This document shows, one piece after another, positions 17,637-26,550 of a stretch of DNA of 64,000 nt (the stretch's first letter is position 1; every line of letters starts with the position of its first letter). The DNA is from Caballeronia choica. GTDB lineage: Bacteria > Pseudomonadota > Gammaproteobacteria > Burkholderiales > Burkholderiaceae. The notes below the pieces were generated by a model. That model was not told the DNA's origin and did not search any database. It saw only the letters and a program-made list of their open reading frames with translations. Location of the stretch: positions 62,001 to 126,000 of the forward strand of contig NZ_FCON02000006.1 of assembly GCF_001544535.1 (NCBI RefSeq). Reading direction: 5' to 3'. The translations under genes and the position numbers were made by a program.

Positions 17637-18371
17637 TCAGATCGCCCAGCCTCCGTCGACTGCGACTTCCGCGCCGGTAATGAAGGCGCTTTCATCGCTG
17701 GCAAGGAAACAAACGAGAGCGGCAACTTCTTCGGCGGTGCCGTGCCGCTTTAACGGTGCCGCATCTGCACCGAACCGATTCGTCTCTTCACTGTTCGCCC
17801 TGAGCATTTCAGTGGCGATGAACCCGGGATGCACCGAATTTACGCGAATGCGATAAGGAGCCAGCTCTGCAGCCGCAACCTTGGTCATGCCTCGTACCGC
17901 CCACTTGGTGGCCCCGTAGGCAATTGCATTGGCAAAACCTCGGAGCCCGGCGCTTGACGAAATGTTCACGATCGAACCACCGCCGCTCCTTTTCATCGGC
18001 TCGATGGCGTGCTTCATGCCAAGCAGCGTGCCCAACTGGTTGACCCGAAAGGTCTTTTCCGCCAGCTCGGGCGTCGTATCGGCGATCGTAGCGGGCGCGT
18101 AGATCCCCGCGTTATTGACCAGCACATCGCATCGGCCGAACGCGCGCTCGACTTCGATGAACAGCGTACGCCAGGAGTCCTCGCGGGTCACGTCGTGTGC
18201 GACATAGATGGCTCGTTTGCCCATCTTCGCGGCGAGCGCCTCTCCTTCCTCTGACAGCACGTCGTTCAACACAACGTTGGCACCCTCCTCGAAGAAGCGC
18301 TGCGCTTCCGCAGCGCCCTGACCGCGCGCCGAACCCGTGATCACGACTGTCTTGCCTTCGAATCTCGCCAT
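17637..18371 (-). CDS. Short-chain dehydrogenase/reductase (SDR)
   Basis: A 244-residue classical SDR. The cofactor loop is TGSARGQG at residues 12-19, NNAG is in LVNNAGIY, and the catalytic Tyr-Lys is in YGATK. The end ITGAEVAVDGGWAI is typical. GGAG lies 8 bases before the ATG at 18371. It lies between the SnoaL-like and MDR genes of the catabolic cluster and probably interconverts an alcohol and a ketone intermediate. Substrate unknown. Confidence 0.9.
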   Translation of the reverse strand: MARFEGKTVVITGSARGQGAAEAQRFFEEGANVVLNDVLSEEGEALAAKMGKRAIYVAHDVTREDSWRTLFIEVERAFGRCDVLVNNAGIYAPATIADTTPELAEKTFRVNQLGTLLGMKHAIEPMKRSGGGSIVNISSSAGLRGFANAIAYGATKWAVRGMTKVAAAELAPYRIRVNSVHPGFIATEMLRANSEETNRFGADAAPLKRHGTAEEVAALVCFLASDESAFITGAEVAVDGGWAI

Positions 18372-18424
18372 TTTGGAGTCTCCGATTAATAGAAGTGTAT
18401 GCCCTGCTCGAGAGCGGAGATAGT

Positions 18425-18874
18425 TCAATACCGGTCAGTCGGGGCATTCCTGAGCCACGGATACCGCTCTGTGTCGTCTCCTGCGTAATCGGGATCGAGG
18501 TAGACAAAGCAGCGCTGAATCTTGAAATCGCGGATCTCGAAGACGTCACACCAGCGACCGGCGTGCGAAGTGCCAGCTCGCCACGACTGGCCGCTTTTCA
18601 ATTTGCCACGCGAGGCCGCTTCGACCACGACAGTGTCGCCTTGCTGTACCACGTTCGCGTAGGTAATGTCATGGGCGATCTCGGCAATGATGCCCATGAG
18701 GTCTCCAAACAGGTTCGCGATTTGTCCTTTTCCGCGCGCGATTCCCCACTTCGGAAAATACACTTCCGCGTGCTCGTCGAATAGATCGAGAATGTCCTCA
18801 CCGCGGTCCACCCGTTTGAAGTACTCAAGCGCGATCGCTTTACGTTGTTCGTCGGTCATCGGTTGAATCTGCAT
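18425..18874 (-). CDS. SnoaL/NTF2-like protein
   Basis: A 149-residue alpha+beta-barrel protein of the SnoaL-like group. It has an N-terminal helix pair (EYFKRVDRGEDILDLFDEHA), then VYFPKWGIARGKGQI, and a C-terminal sheet ending CFVYLDPDYAG. The ATG at 18874 has a GGAG site 8 bases upstream and was preferred over 18886; the frame to 19081 is a spurious Arg/Pro-rich extension. Members act as isomerases, cyclases or dehydratases on small rings, which fits a catabolic cluster. Reaction not assignable. Confidence 0.8.
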   Translation of the reverse strand: MQIQPMTDEQRKAIALEYFKRVDRGEDILDLFDEHAEVYFPKWGIARGKGQIANLFGDLMGIIAEIAHDITYANVVQQGDTVVVEAASRGKLKSGQSWRAGTSHAGRWCDVFEIRDFKIQRCFVYLDPDYAGDDTERYPWLRNAPTDRY

Positions 18875-18977
18875 CGTTGTCTCCATGACAAAGGGACGTC
18901 GACGCCGGCGTCTATCACGTCGGCGCGACGGGTTCTCGAAAGCGGACGCAGGGGCGCGGTCCGCGTCATTTGGGAAG

Positions 18978-20690
18978 CTAAGCGGAGGCTGTTTCGATCG
19001 AGGTGGTCTTGTTCGGTTCGAGGTGTGCGGCGTTCGCGGCGCGATGTGCAAAGGCGAGGATCGGCCCCAGTGTTCCGCCACCCGCCCAGTACGCGCGCGC
19101 GGACGCGGAGGCTACGCAGTTGCCGACGCCGTACAGGCCGGGTATCGGTGCGCCCGTATCGTCGAGAACCTGACCGTGACTGTTACTTAGCGGGCCGCCT
19201 TTGGTATCCAGCGTGCCGCCCGTCACCAATGCCGCGTAGTAGGGTCCACTATCCGAAAGCGGGAACATCGTCGCGTTTTCCGAGGCGGGTTCGTCATGGA
19301 CCAGCCCATTGAACATCTGCTCGACAAGTCGATCGCCACGACCGAAATCGCCGTCGACGCCCGCACGGGCGAATGTGTTGAAGCGGAGAATGGTGTCGCG
19401 CAGATTGTTCAGGAAATCGTCGGCAAGCCGGAGATGACCCGTGAGATGCTCAAACTTCTTGAGGCGCTCCGCGACCGCGTCAGCCAGCTCTTCCAGCGTA
19501 TCGCCGCTGATCTCATACCCCTGCTGGGCAGAGTCGGGGCGGATCAGGCGTCCGTACTCCGTGCTCGCGCTATGGTCCTGGCTGCGCTGATCCCAAACGG
19601 AGACAAGAACCAGGTTAGGGTACTCGGCACGCTGTGCGTCCCATTCGAAGAACCTTTGGGCCAACTCGTTGTAGGCGAGCTTCTCGTTGACTACGCGCTT
19701 GCCGTGCTTGTTCACCCAAAGCATCGAGTCGCCGCCGACAGAGAACGTGCCGGTGAAATCGTCGGCACCGGCGACCACGCGATCGAGCGACACAGGGCAC
19801 ATCCAGGCGTAGTTCATATTGCGCAACTGCGTGCGCAATGGACTCGCGATGTGGATGAAATCACCTTCGTTCGAGCGCGCGGCACAACCACCGAACAACG
19901 GTGCGTGCAGGAAATTCCTTCGCAGATCTTTATTGTGTGTGAAGCCGCCGGTCGCGAAGATGACCGCTTTTCGGGCGCCGAGGCGGACGTTGTTGCCTTC
20001 AACATCGGTCGCTTCGATGCCGGCCACTTCGTTGGCCTTGTTGAGAATGACACGCTGTACCCTGAGACCTGTACGAACGTCTACGCCGTCGCGTTGGGCG
20101 GCGGCGTGCATGGAATGAATTGCGACCTTTCCGCCGTCGGACATGGATTCACAAGCATTCGCAGGCACCAGCACGCGGCCTTGGGGCGCGGTGTTTTCCG
20201 GCAGCTCGGCCCAATAGTCCGTGACACCGGGCAAATGCCGATACTCCAGCGCGCCGCGCTCGTGAAGCAATTCGGCCGCGGGAGACGCACTGTCGTAGAT
20301 TGCACTGAAGGCTTCGAATTCCCAGGTCTCGAGTCCGAGATGCGGATCCGTGGGATCGTAGTGTTCGGGGCGCGCGAGGCGTGCCATATATCGCAGGCAG
20401 TCCTCTTTTCGGTCTTCGATTCCTGCCTCGCGCATAGGTCGATTGTTCGGTACCCAGTACCAGAAGGCAGCTTTCCTGGCGGTGCCACCGACGGTCGCTG
20501 CCTTCTCGACGAGCGCGACCGAATTCCCAAGCCATCGAGAAAAAAGCGCAGCGGGGAACCCTCCGCCGCCAGCCCCGACAACAACGACATCGAATACGGC
20601 GTCGAACGCTTCAATTGAATCGCGATCCAGCCGCTCAATTGACGCGGGAGCAGCATTCTCGCGGAGCGCCCATTGTTTTGCATTCTGCAT
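18978..20690 (-). CDS. FAD-dependent dehydrogenase (fumarate reductase/3-ketosteroid dehydrogenase type)
   Basis: A 570-residue flavoprotein of the FAD_binding_2 family. The dinucleotide site is GAGGGG at residues 39-44, VALVEKAATVGGTA follows, and the C-terminal flavin region reads GAPIPGLYGVGNCVASASA. Family members oxidise or reduce C-C bonds next to carbonyls, such as ketosteroid delta-1-dehydrogenation and fumarate reduction. A strong AAGGAGGA site precedes the ATG. About 230 bp separate it from the upstream gene of the cluster, with a possible weak terminator and a possible operator, so it may have its own promoter. Confidence 0.88.
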   Translation of the reverse strand: MQNAKQWALRENAAPASIERLDRDSIEAFDAVFDVVVVGAGGGGFPAALFSRWLGNSVALVEKAATVGGTARKAAFWYWVPNNRPMREAGIEDRKEDCLRYMARLARPEHYDPTDPHLGLETWEFEAFSAIYDSASPAAELLHERGALEYRHLPGVTDYWAELPENTAPQGRVLVPANACESMSDGGKVAIHSMHAAAQRDGVDVRTGLRVQRVILNKANEVAGIEATDVEGNNVRLGARKAVIFATGGFTHNKDLRRNFLHAPLFGGCAARSNEGDFIHIASPLRTQLRNMNYAWMCPVSLDRVVAGADDFTGTFSVGGDSMLWVNKHGKRVVNEKLAYNELAQRFFEWDAQRAEYPNLVLVSVWDQRSQDHSASTEYGRLIRPDSAQQGYEISGDTLEELADAVAERLKKFEHLTGHLRLADDFLNNLRDTILRFNTFARAGVDGDFGRGDRLVEQMFNGLVHDEPASENATMFPLSDSGPYYAALVTGGTLDTKGGPLSNSHGQVLDDTGAPIPGLYGVGNCVASASARAYWAGGGTLGPILAFAHRAANAAHLEPNKTTSIETASA

Positions 20691-20764
20691 TGTCTTCCTC
20701 CTTGTTTACGTCATCGACGCCTCGCGCTGTCGAAACGCGTACGCCACGGTTGTGCCAGGCAGAA

Positions 20765-20786
20765 ATGTTCAAAGCAACGCGAACAT
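20765..20786. promoter_or_regulatory. Inverted repeat upstream of the flavin dehydrogenase
   Basis: ATGTTC and GAACAT arms (6 bp, 10-bp spacer) lie about 75-95 bp upstream of the flavoprotein start. They are plausibly a regulator site for an internal promoter of the cluster. The arms are short, so chance is possible. Confidence 0.3.
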
Positions 20787-20901
20787 GTAATCGTAAGTCG
20801 TAGTACTAAATGAAATGCATCGGCAACACCACGCTTTTTCGGTCTCTTGTCGTAAGGATGCGAATCCGTAGAGCAACGGCGCGACGGCCACGTCAACGCA
20901 A

Positions 20902-20916
20902 AGGGCTTTCCGCCCT
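20902..20916 (-). terminator. Possible weak terminator after the BKACE gene
   Basis: On the minus strand AGGGC-GGAAA-GCCCT forms a 5-bp hairpin starting just after the stop codon at 20921, followed by two T residues only. It could attenuate rather than stop transcription into the flavoprotein gene. Confidence 0.3.
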
Positions 20917-20920
20917 CGCT

Positions 20921-21844
20921 TTAGAATCCGACGTTTTCCCGCCCTTTGAGATTCAAGAGCGCGCGTGCTTCATCCGGAGTCGCGACTCCAAGCGAAAGCG
21001 CTTCGATGATGCTGCGAACGCGCCGTACCTGGGTAGCATTGTCCGGTGCGAGCTTGCCGGGGCCATCCCACAACGAGTCTTCGAGTCCCACCCGCACGTT
21101 TCCGCCGACGGAGGCAGAAATAGCCGCGAAAGGCATCTGGCTGCGCCCGGCTCCGAGCACGGACCAGACGTAATCCTTGCCAAACAACCGGTCCGCCGTG
21201 CGACGCATGTGCATCAGATCTTCCATATGTGCGCCAATGCCGCCGCGCAGCCCGAACACTGACTGAATAAGAAGGGGCGGCTTGACGAGTGCACGGTCAA
21301 GAAAGTGCGCGGCCGTATAGAGATGACCAACGTCATAGCACTCGATCTCGAAGCGAGTATCGTTCTCGCTGCACGACTGCAGGATGTAGGCAATATCCTT
21401 GAACGTGTTCTTGAATATGCGATCGTCGCTTCCTTCGAGATAGGGGCGTTCCCAGTCGTGTTTGAACGTCTTGAACCGCCCGAGCATTTCGTACAGCCCG
21501 AAGTTCATCGATCCCATGTTGAGTGACGCCAGTTCAGGTCGCAGTTGAAGCGCGGGCTGCAACCGCTCCTCGACCGTCATCGTCGGTGCGCCACCGGTGG
21601 TGATGTTGATGACAACGTCCGACGCCTCCTTGATGGCGGGCACAAAGCGGCGGAAAAGCTCAGGGTCCTGTGAGGGGCGGCCGTCATTGGGATCGCGCGC
21701 GTGCAAGTGTACGATCGCGGCGCCGGCCTGAGCTGCTTCTATTGCGCTATGCGCGATTTCGTCTGGCGTAACGGGAAGATAAGGCGACATCGACGGGGTA
21801 TGGATAGCGCCCGTTATGGCGCAGGTAACGATGACCTTGTTCAC
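20921..21844 (-). CDS. Beta-keto acid cleavage enzyme (BKACE, DUF849 family)
   Basis: A 307-residue protein of the BKACE family, which exchanges a beta-keto acid with acetyl-CoA to give acetoacetate and a new acyl-CoA. Zinc-ligand motif HLHARDP is at residues 46-52, and INITTGG and the final glycine-rich barrel strands are present. The start is GTG at 21844, because it overlaps the stop of the upstream dioxygenase gene by 4 bases (GTGA), implying translational coupling. Its presence predicts that the pathway generates a beta-keto acid or its analogue. Substrate unknown. Confidence 0.9.
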   Translation of the reverse strand: MNKVIVTCAITGAIHTPSMSPYLPVTPDEIAHSAIEAAQAGAAIVHLHARDPNDGRPSQDPELFRRFVPAIKEASDVVINITTGGAPTMTVEERLQPALQLRPELASLNMGSMNFGLYEMLGRFKTFKHDWERPYLEGSDDRIFKNTFKDIAYILQSCSENDTRFEIECYDVGHLYTAAHFLDRALVKPPLLIQSVFGLRGGIGAHMEDLMHMRRTADRLFGKDYVWSVLGAGRSQMPFAAISASVGGNVRVGLEDSLWDGPGKLAPDNATQVRRVRSIIEALSLGVATPDEARALLNLKGRENVGF

Positions 21845-22791
21845 TTGGAGGCCTCGCTTTCCGTGTTCTCGAAGAAGTAGTCCGGCACGTCCGGCCCCCA
21901 CAGGTAAAGCGAATCGTCAGGCGGATGATTTCCGCCAGGCCACCGACCGCCGGGTGCGACGAAGTCGATGTCGGCCGAATACTCCCAGTACGATCCCCAC
22001 GGGTCGCGGACGTAATGAAAGTAGTTCGAGCCGAGCACGTGCCGGCCGACGCCCCAACCTTTTGAGTAGCCGGCCCGCTGCATCTGCATCTTGCCGAGTC
22101 CAACGTGATTGATGTCGGGAACGTCCCACGCGCTGTGATGCCATCCCTTTGCCGATCCCTGAGCAAATGCGATCATGTGGTGGTCGCTGCCGTGCGGCGC
22201 GTGCATGAACGCGACAATGCCCTCTGCGCCATCGGACAGGCGCACTCCAATCGAGCGCTCATAAAAACTGACTGTGCGCTGGATGTCCGGCGTGAACATC
22301 AGGACGTGGGAGAGACGCATTGGGCGAATCGGCTCCGCGTCCTTGCGTGCGTTCGCTCCGCGCAGTCGTGGCAACCCGTTCCCCGGATTGAGGGGCGGCT
22401 TGAAGTTGGGCGACGTCTTAGGTCCGACCTTGAGCTGCAGCAGATTGCCATCCGGATCTTCGAACCAGAAGCCTTCACGGTTCGCAGCGTCGGACCGCGG
22501 CTCGGCTGGACGGCCGCCTGCTTCGAGGATCTGGGTGCGAATCGTGGAAAAATCGTCTTTGAAGCAATTCAGCGATAAATAGGCCAACCGCTTGCGCGTG
22601 CCGGCGAAAATCCGCACCCAGACGTGGTCGCTTCCGGCAGCGCGAAGCAATAGCTGGCTTTTGTTTTCTTCGACTTGAAACCCAAAAGCGGTCAGGAATT
22701 CCTTCGCTTCTTCGAGTTGTGGAACTTCGAGTGCGAAGTGATCGATTGAGTGCACGCCAGCGACTCCCGCGCTAGTGATTGTCGTTGACAT
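21841..22791 (-). CDS. VOC-family extradiol ring-cleavage dioxygenase-like protein
   Basis: A 316-residue two-domain vicinal-oxygen-chelate protein, the size of type I extradiol dioxygenases. The second domain shows a full putative metal triad: His in MRLSHVLMFTP, His in GWHHSAWDV and Glu in GSYWEYSADIDF. The first domain lacks such ligands, as in 2,3-dihydroxybiphenyl dioxygenases. The gene starts 3 bp after the flavin hydroxylase gene and overlaps the BKACE gene by 4 bases, so hydroxylation followed by ring cleavage is a natural reading. The aromatic substrate is not known. Confidence 0.87.
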   Translation of the reverse strand: MSTTITSAGVAGVHSIDHFALEVPQLEEAKEFLTAFGFQVEENKSQLLLRAAGSDHVWVRIFAGTRKRLAYLSLNCFKDDFSTIRTQILEAGGRPAEPRSDAANREGFWFEDPDGNLLQLKVGPKTSPNFKPPLNPGNGLPRLRGANARKDAEPIRPMRLSHVLMFTPDIQRTVSFYERSIGVRLSDGAEGIVAFMHAPHGSDHHMIAFAQGSAKGWHHSAWDVPDINHVGLGKMQMQRAGYSKGWGVGRHVLGSNYFHYVRDPWGSYWEYSADIDFVAPGGRWPGGNHPPDDSLYLWGPDVPDYFFENTESEASK

Positions 22792-22794
22792 GGT

Positions 22795-24600
22795 TCACTC
22801 CCTCTCGACAAGCGCTTGGGCCGCAGCGCGGGAGGTTAGGGCGGAAGCGCCTCGCGGCTGTCGTCCGAGGATCTGCGCGAAAACGCGCCGCAAGGCTCCG
22901 ACAGGGTCGGCGACCAACTCATTTGCCCGGAAGGCGATAAAGCGGTCCGGCCGCACAAGTATGCAACCGTTGTCCTCGATCTCGCGTAGGTCGGCCCAAC
23001 GGCCATACACGTCCAGGTTGGGTGTGCCGTGAGCGATTACGACACCGTTCGTGGAAACGCCGAATTCATCGCCGACTTGTTGAAGTGCGTCGACCCAAGG
23101 CTGTCCACCGGCGCCGGTCAAGAGGCCAAAAGAGCCGCGGCCCACCAGATCCAGCGTGGAGAGGCGATCGGTGCCTTGTTGAATCCATGCGTGGGGGATG
23201 TACGCGCCCGGCGTGGTGGTCGGGTGATAGTAAAGTTCCGCGTCGCGCGATGGCTCAGGGAAGCGCGCGCCATCTCGCACGACTGCAGATGAGGTATACC
23301 GCTGGCCCAGTTCGACACCGTGGCAATTGAACTGGTAGTTCTGCAGGTCGATCGCCGACGCAAGTTCCTTCCTGCGTTTTCGGCCGATGTCCGAATCTGA
23401 AAAGAGCTCGGTCAATGCGGCCTGTCCGTCTTGCACGCTTTGGCCATCGCTAAAACCCAAGGCTTGCGAAATCGGAAGCATCTCTCCCACAGACTTGATT
23501 GCCCGCGTCACGACCTGCTCCGCAACCGGTTGCCGCTCGTCGGAGTAGGTCTGCAACAACGAAGGCGCGGCCTGTCCCTTGACGATCAACGCGAGCTTCC
23601 ATGCCAGATTGAAAGCGTCTTGAACCGACGTATTCGACCCGAGACCGTTTGCCGGGGGGTGGCGGTGCGCAGCGTCACCCGCGATCGCGACGCGTCCTTT
23701 CACCATGCTGCGCGCATACATCCGGTTGATCGTCCACTTCGATACGGACTTCACTCGTACCGGGATATCGGGGTCGCCGATCGTGGCGCGAGCGCGGGCG
23801 ATAACCGCTTCGTCGCTCAGGTCGGGTTCGCCCTCGTCGGGGTTATACATCGACACCATCACCCATTCGTTCCACGGCCGCACACTGATCCAAACCCCGC
23901 TTCCGACCCAGTAGTCGCGGCCGGGCTGATACATCCAGTACAGCACGCCCGGACGGTGCGCGCAGTATTGGCTCAGATCTACTTCGAGCCAGCAGTTCAG
24001 CGCGCATCCAAGACCCATCTCGCCTTCGAGCTCAAAGCCGAGATCCTTGACCACCACGCTTTGCGCACCGTCGGCGCCGACCGCGTAGTCGGAAATCACC
24101 TCGATTTCTTCCCCCGTCACGCGATCGACAAGACGGGAAAACACCGCCTCCTCAGTCTGACGAATCGACACCAGTTCGGTGTTGAACAGGACCTGGGCCC
24201 CGAATTCCCGCGCGGCCGTCAGTATGACGGGCTCCAGCAAATGCTGGGGCGCATTGCACATTTCGGACGGGCTGGCCATCTCGTAGTCGGCCTTTCGCTT
24301 TTCACCCGTGCCCCAGGTTTGAAGGCGGCCGAGTTCGGTGCCAGTGAAACTCGTAGCCCAGACATTGTTTGTCATCAACTGGTTCGAGGTGGCGATCCCG
24401 CGCACGCGCTCTTCAATGCCCAGGTCGCGAAACACTTCGATGGTTCGTTGATTTGTGATGTGAGCGCGCGGCGAATGAGCGGTGCCCGGGTACCGCGTAA
24501 TGGCGAGAACTTCGACTCCGTATTTAGCCAGCAGTGCGGCGGTCGTCAGTCCTGCGGGGCCGGCACCAACAACCAATACCGGTACGCGAATTTGTCTCAT
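22795..24600 (-). CDS. FAD-dependent aromatic hydroxylase (MhpA/PheA/TfdB group)
   Basis: A 601-residue class A flavoprotein monooxygenase. The FAD loop is GAGPAG at residues 12-17, the DG motif is GADGAQSVV, and the GD motif is GRVAIAGDAAHRHPPANGLG. A C-terminal thioredoxin-like domain (about 480-600) is typical of phenol and 2,4-dichlorophenol hydroxylases. GGAGGAACT immediately precedes the ATG at 24600; the longer frame to 24741 is Arg-rich and rejected. It would add a hydroxyl to a phenolic substrate using NAD(P)H and O2, feeding the ring-cleavage enzyme encoded next. Confidence 0.92.
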   Translation of the reverse strand: MRQIRVPVLVVGAGPAGLTTAALLAKYGVEVLAITRYPGTAHSPRAHITNQRTIEVFRDLGIEERVRGIATSNQLMTNNVWATSFTGTELGRLQTWGTGEKRKADYEMASPSEMCNAPQHLLEPVILTAAREFGAQVLFNTELVSIRQTEEAVFSRLVDRVTGEEIEVISDYAVGADGAQSVVVKDLGFELEGEMGLGCALNCWLEVDLSQYCAHRPGVLYWMYQPGRDYWVGSGVWISVRPWNEWVMVSMYNPDEGEPDLSDEAVIARARATIGDPDIPVRVKSVSKWTINRMYARSMVKGRVAIAGDAAHRHPPANGLGSNTSVQDAFNLAWKLALIVKGQAAPSLLQTYSDERQPVAEQVVTRAIKSVGEMLPISQALGFSDGQSVQDGQAALTELFSDSDIGRKRRKELASAIDLQNYQFNCHGVELGQRYTSSAVVRDGARFPEPSRDAELYYHPTTTPGAYIPHAWIQQGTDRLSTLDLVGRGSFGLLTGAGGQPWVDALQQVGDEFGVSTNGVVIAHGTPNLDVYGRWADLREIEDNGCILVRPDRFIAFRANELVADPVGALRRVFAQILGRQPRGASALTSRAAAQALVERE

Positions 24601-24629
24601 AGTTCCTCCGATTCCTGGATGCCGGCCGG

Positions 24630-25481
24630 TCAGTTCGTCGGCTGCTCGTCTTGCACGATATTTTTCAGTACGCCAAGCCCTTCGATCTCGACTTCGCAAA
24701 CATCGCCGTGACGCATGATCAGCTTCGGATCTCGCGCCCAACCGACACCGGCCGGCGTGCCGCTGACGATGACATCGCCCGGTGCGAGGGTAATCGCCTC
24801 GCTGATGATGGCGATGAGACTTGCGACGTCGAACACCAGGTCGCTGGTGTTGGCCGTCTGCACGACCTTTCCGTTTAACCGGGTCTCCAACTTCAATCCC
24901 GCTCCGCCGGCGGGCAACTCGTCCGCAGTGACGAAAGTCGGTCCGAAAGCGCCTGTGCCATCAAAATTCTTTCCGATGGTCCACTGCGGTGCCTTGAATT
25001 GGTACTCGCGAACCGAGCCATCGTTGAAGATCGAGTATCCTGCAACGCAATCCAACGCGTGCGCCCGGGAAATGTGGCGGCCGCCGCGCCCGAGAATGAC
25101 CGCCAATTCACCTTCGAAGTCCAGCGAGTCGGACACGAGCGGACGGATCATCGGCGCCAGATGTCCGATCAGGCTGCTGTCGAAGCGGGGGAAAAAGGTT
25201 GGGTAGGTTTGCGGCTCGAACTTGCTTTCTTTCGTGTGGTCTGCGTAGTTCAGGCCCACGCAGATGATCTTGCCCGGACGGGTGAGAGGAGGCAGCCAGG
25301 TCACCGAGTCGACCGGGTACTTCGTGCCGGCCCCGATGCTCGCGTTTGCAAATGCGGTCAAGTCCGTGCCGGCCGCGAGCAACGCTTCGAGCGAAAAATC
25401 GCCCAAAGAAGTGATCGTCGGGCCCTGCAGGACGCCGAGCAGTCGTTGTTGCCCGTCGGGCGAAAAATGTACGTATCGCAT
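24630..25481 (-). CDS. Fumarylacetoacetate hydrolase-family protein
   Basis: A 283-residue FAH-fold enzyme. Signatures are ICVGLNYADHTKES, the metal-site strand DFEGELAVILGRGG, and SGTPAGVGWARDP. Members hydrolyse C-C bonds of ring-fission products or act as decarboxylases or hydratases. A GGAG site precedes the ATG at 25481. It is the first gene of the eight-gene minus-strand cluster and is divergent from the GntR gene across 147 bp. It probably acts on the product of the extradiol cleavage step. Confidence 0.9.
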   Translation of the reverse strand: MRYVHFSPDGQQRLLGVLQGPTITSLGDFSLEALLAAGTDLTAFANASIGAGTKYPVDSVTWLPPLTRPGKIICVGLNYADHTKESKFEPQTYPTFFPRFDSSLIGHLAPMIRPLVSDSLDFEGELAVILGRGGRHISRAHALDCVAGYSIFNDGSVREYQFKAPQWTIGKNFDGTGAFGPTFVTADELPAGGAGLKLETRLNGKVVQTANTSDLVFDVASLIAIISEAITLAPGDVIVSGTPAGVGWARDPKLIMRHGDVCEVEIEGLGVLKNIVQDEQPTN

Positions 25482-25540
25482 CACATCTCCATGGTTCCAG
25501 AGGACGTTCGTCGTCAAACGCCAGTGATGCAAATGTAGAA

Positions 25541-25623
25541 AAAATATATATTTCTGTCTTTGCATGTTAACCCTGATATTGAATATAAACTTTGCTTCGC
25601 CTATAATTCGTCAAAACGGGAGG
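25541..25623. repeat. Divergent promoter region of the catabolic cluster, duplicated at 14203-14282
   Basis: This 83-bp stretch lies between the divergent FAH-family and GntR genes and is closely matched at 14203-14282. Conserved blocks include AAAATATATATTTC, TTTGCATGTTAACCC and ATATTGAATAT (5-bp arms around G, 25576-25586). The last overlaps the -35 element and is a candidate GntR operator because it is identical in both copies. Confidence 0.7.
25579..25607 (+). promoter_or_regulatory. Sigma70-type promoter of the GntR gene
   Basis: TTGAAT (25579-25584) and TATAAT (25602-25607) are separated by 17 bp, ideal for sigma70. Transcription would start about 15 bp before the GTG start, with CGGGAGG as ribosome site. 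Confidence 0.65.
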
Positions 25624-25628
25624 ACTTT

Positions 25629-26375
25629 GTGGACGATACGTACGACACGCCAGGCGCAACTTCCCGCTCGATGGCCTCAGTGTTGAGCGAAGCGATCCTC
25701 GAGGACATCGTCGCGGGCGTACTGCCGCCTGGCTCGAAGCTTAAGATCCGTGAGCTGGCGGACCGCTATCAAGCGGGCGTGATCCCGATCAGGGAGGCGC
25801 TGTCACGGCTGGCGATGAGCGGTTTTGTCGAAGCTGAGGATCAACGCGGTTTTCGTGTGACGAAAGTTTCTCGCGCTGACCTGGAAGACATCACGGCCGT
25901 ACGTCAGCGCATCGAATGCGATGCACTGCGTGACGCCATCGAGAGTGGAAACCTCGAATGGGAGGGAGCGTTGCTGGCGGCCTATCACCAGGTCAATAGC
26001 CTGCCGTCGATCCTTAAGGATCCGGACCGGGTAAACCCGGTGTGGGAACGCGCGCACGACAAGTTCCATGAAACCTTGCTGGCGGGGTGTCGATCGAAGT
26101 GGCTTAAGCACTTTGCGGCGACGTTGCGCATCCAGACGACCCGCTACCGGCATCAGTCGATCCATAACCCGCATGCGGCTTCGCGCGACGTTGCGGGAGA
26201 GCACGAGGCGATCGTAAGGGCGGTGCTTGCGCGTGACGCTGAGCGCGCGTGCGAACTGTTGACGAAGCATTTTGCCGCGACGACTGAGTTGGTGCTCGAG
26301 GACATCGCTCACGGAAAGGCCGGAAAGAACGATGGTGCAGTGCGCGGTCGCGCCCAGGTACGGTCATCTGCGTGA
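25629..26375 (+). CDS. GntR-family regulator with FCD domain
   Basis: A 248-residue FadR-subfamily regulator. The winged helix is at about residues 15-80 (LKIRELADRYQAGVIPIREAL, then GFVEAEDQRGFRV) and a helical FCD effector domain with metal-ligand-like residues follows (about 85-225). The start is GTG at 25629, 5 bases after GGGAGG. The frame from 25560 would place the promoter inside the gene. Divergence from the catabolic operon makes it the likely local repressor, responding to a pathway acid. Confidence 0.88.
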   Translation: MDDTYDTPGATSRSMASVLSEAILEDIVAGVLPPGSKLKIRELADRYQAGVIPIREALSRLAMSGFVEAEDQRGFRVTKVSRADLEDITAVRQRIECDALRDAIESGNLEWEGALLAAYHQVNSLPSILKDPDRVNPVWERAHDKFHETLLAGCRSKWLKHFAATLRIQTTRYRHQSIHNPHAASRDVAGEHEAIVRAVLARDAERACELLTKHFAATTELVLEDIAHGKAGKNDGAVRGRAQVRSSA

Positions 26376-26550
26376 TGCTGCGAGCTATCGATGTCGCAGT
26401 GTCCGCACGGCCGCACGCGGGTTGTGCGTGATATCGACATAGTTGGCGCAAGAGATTCTCGGCAGTCGCGGGGCAGATATAGATCAGTAATCCGAAGTAA
26501 TCGCGTCATGGAAAATTTCCGGAGAGGGTCCTTTAGCGAAGGAGAAGCTG

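Noticed and set aside
19296-20618. A 440-residue plus-strand frame over the FAD dehydrogenase gene
   Set aside because: The minus-strand gene has a strong ribosome site and the FAD motifs; the plus-strand frame matches nothing and has no ribosome site.
23431-24711. A 426-residue plus-strand frame over the flavin hydroxylase gene
   Set aside because: Antisense shadow of a gene with clear FAD, DG and GD motifs.
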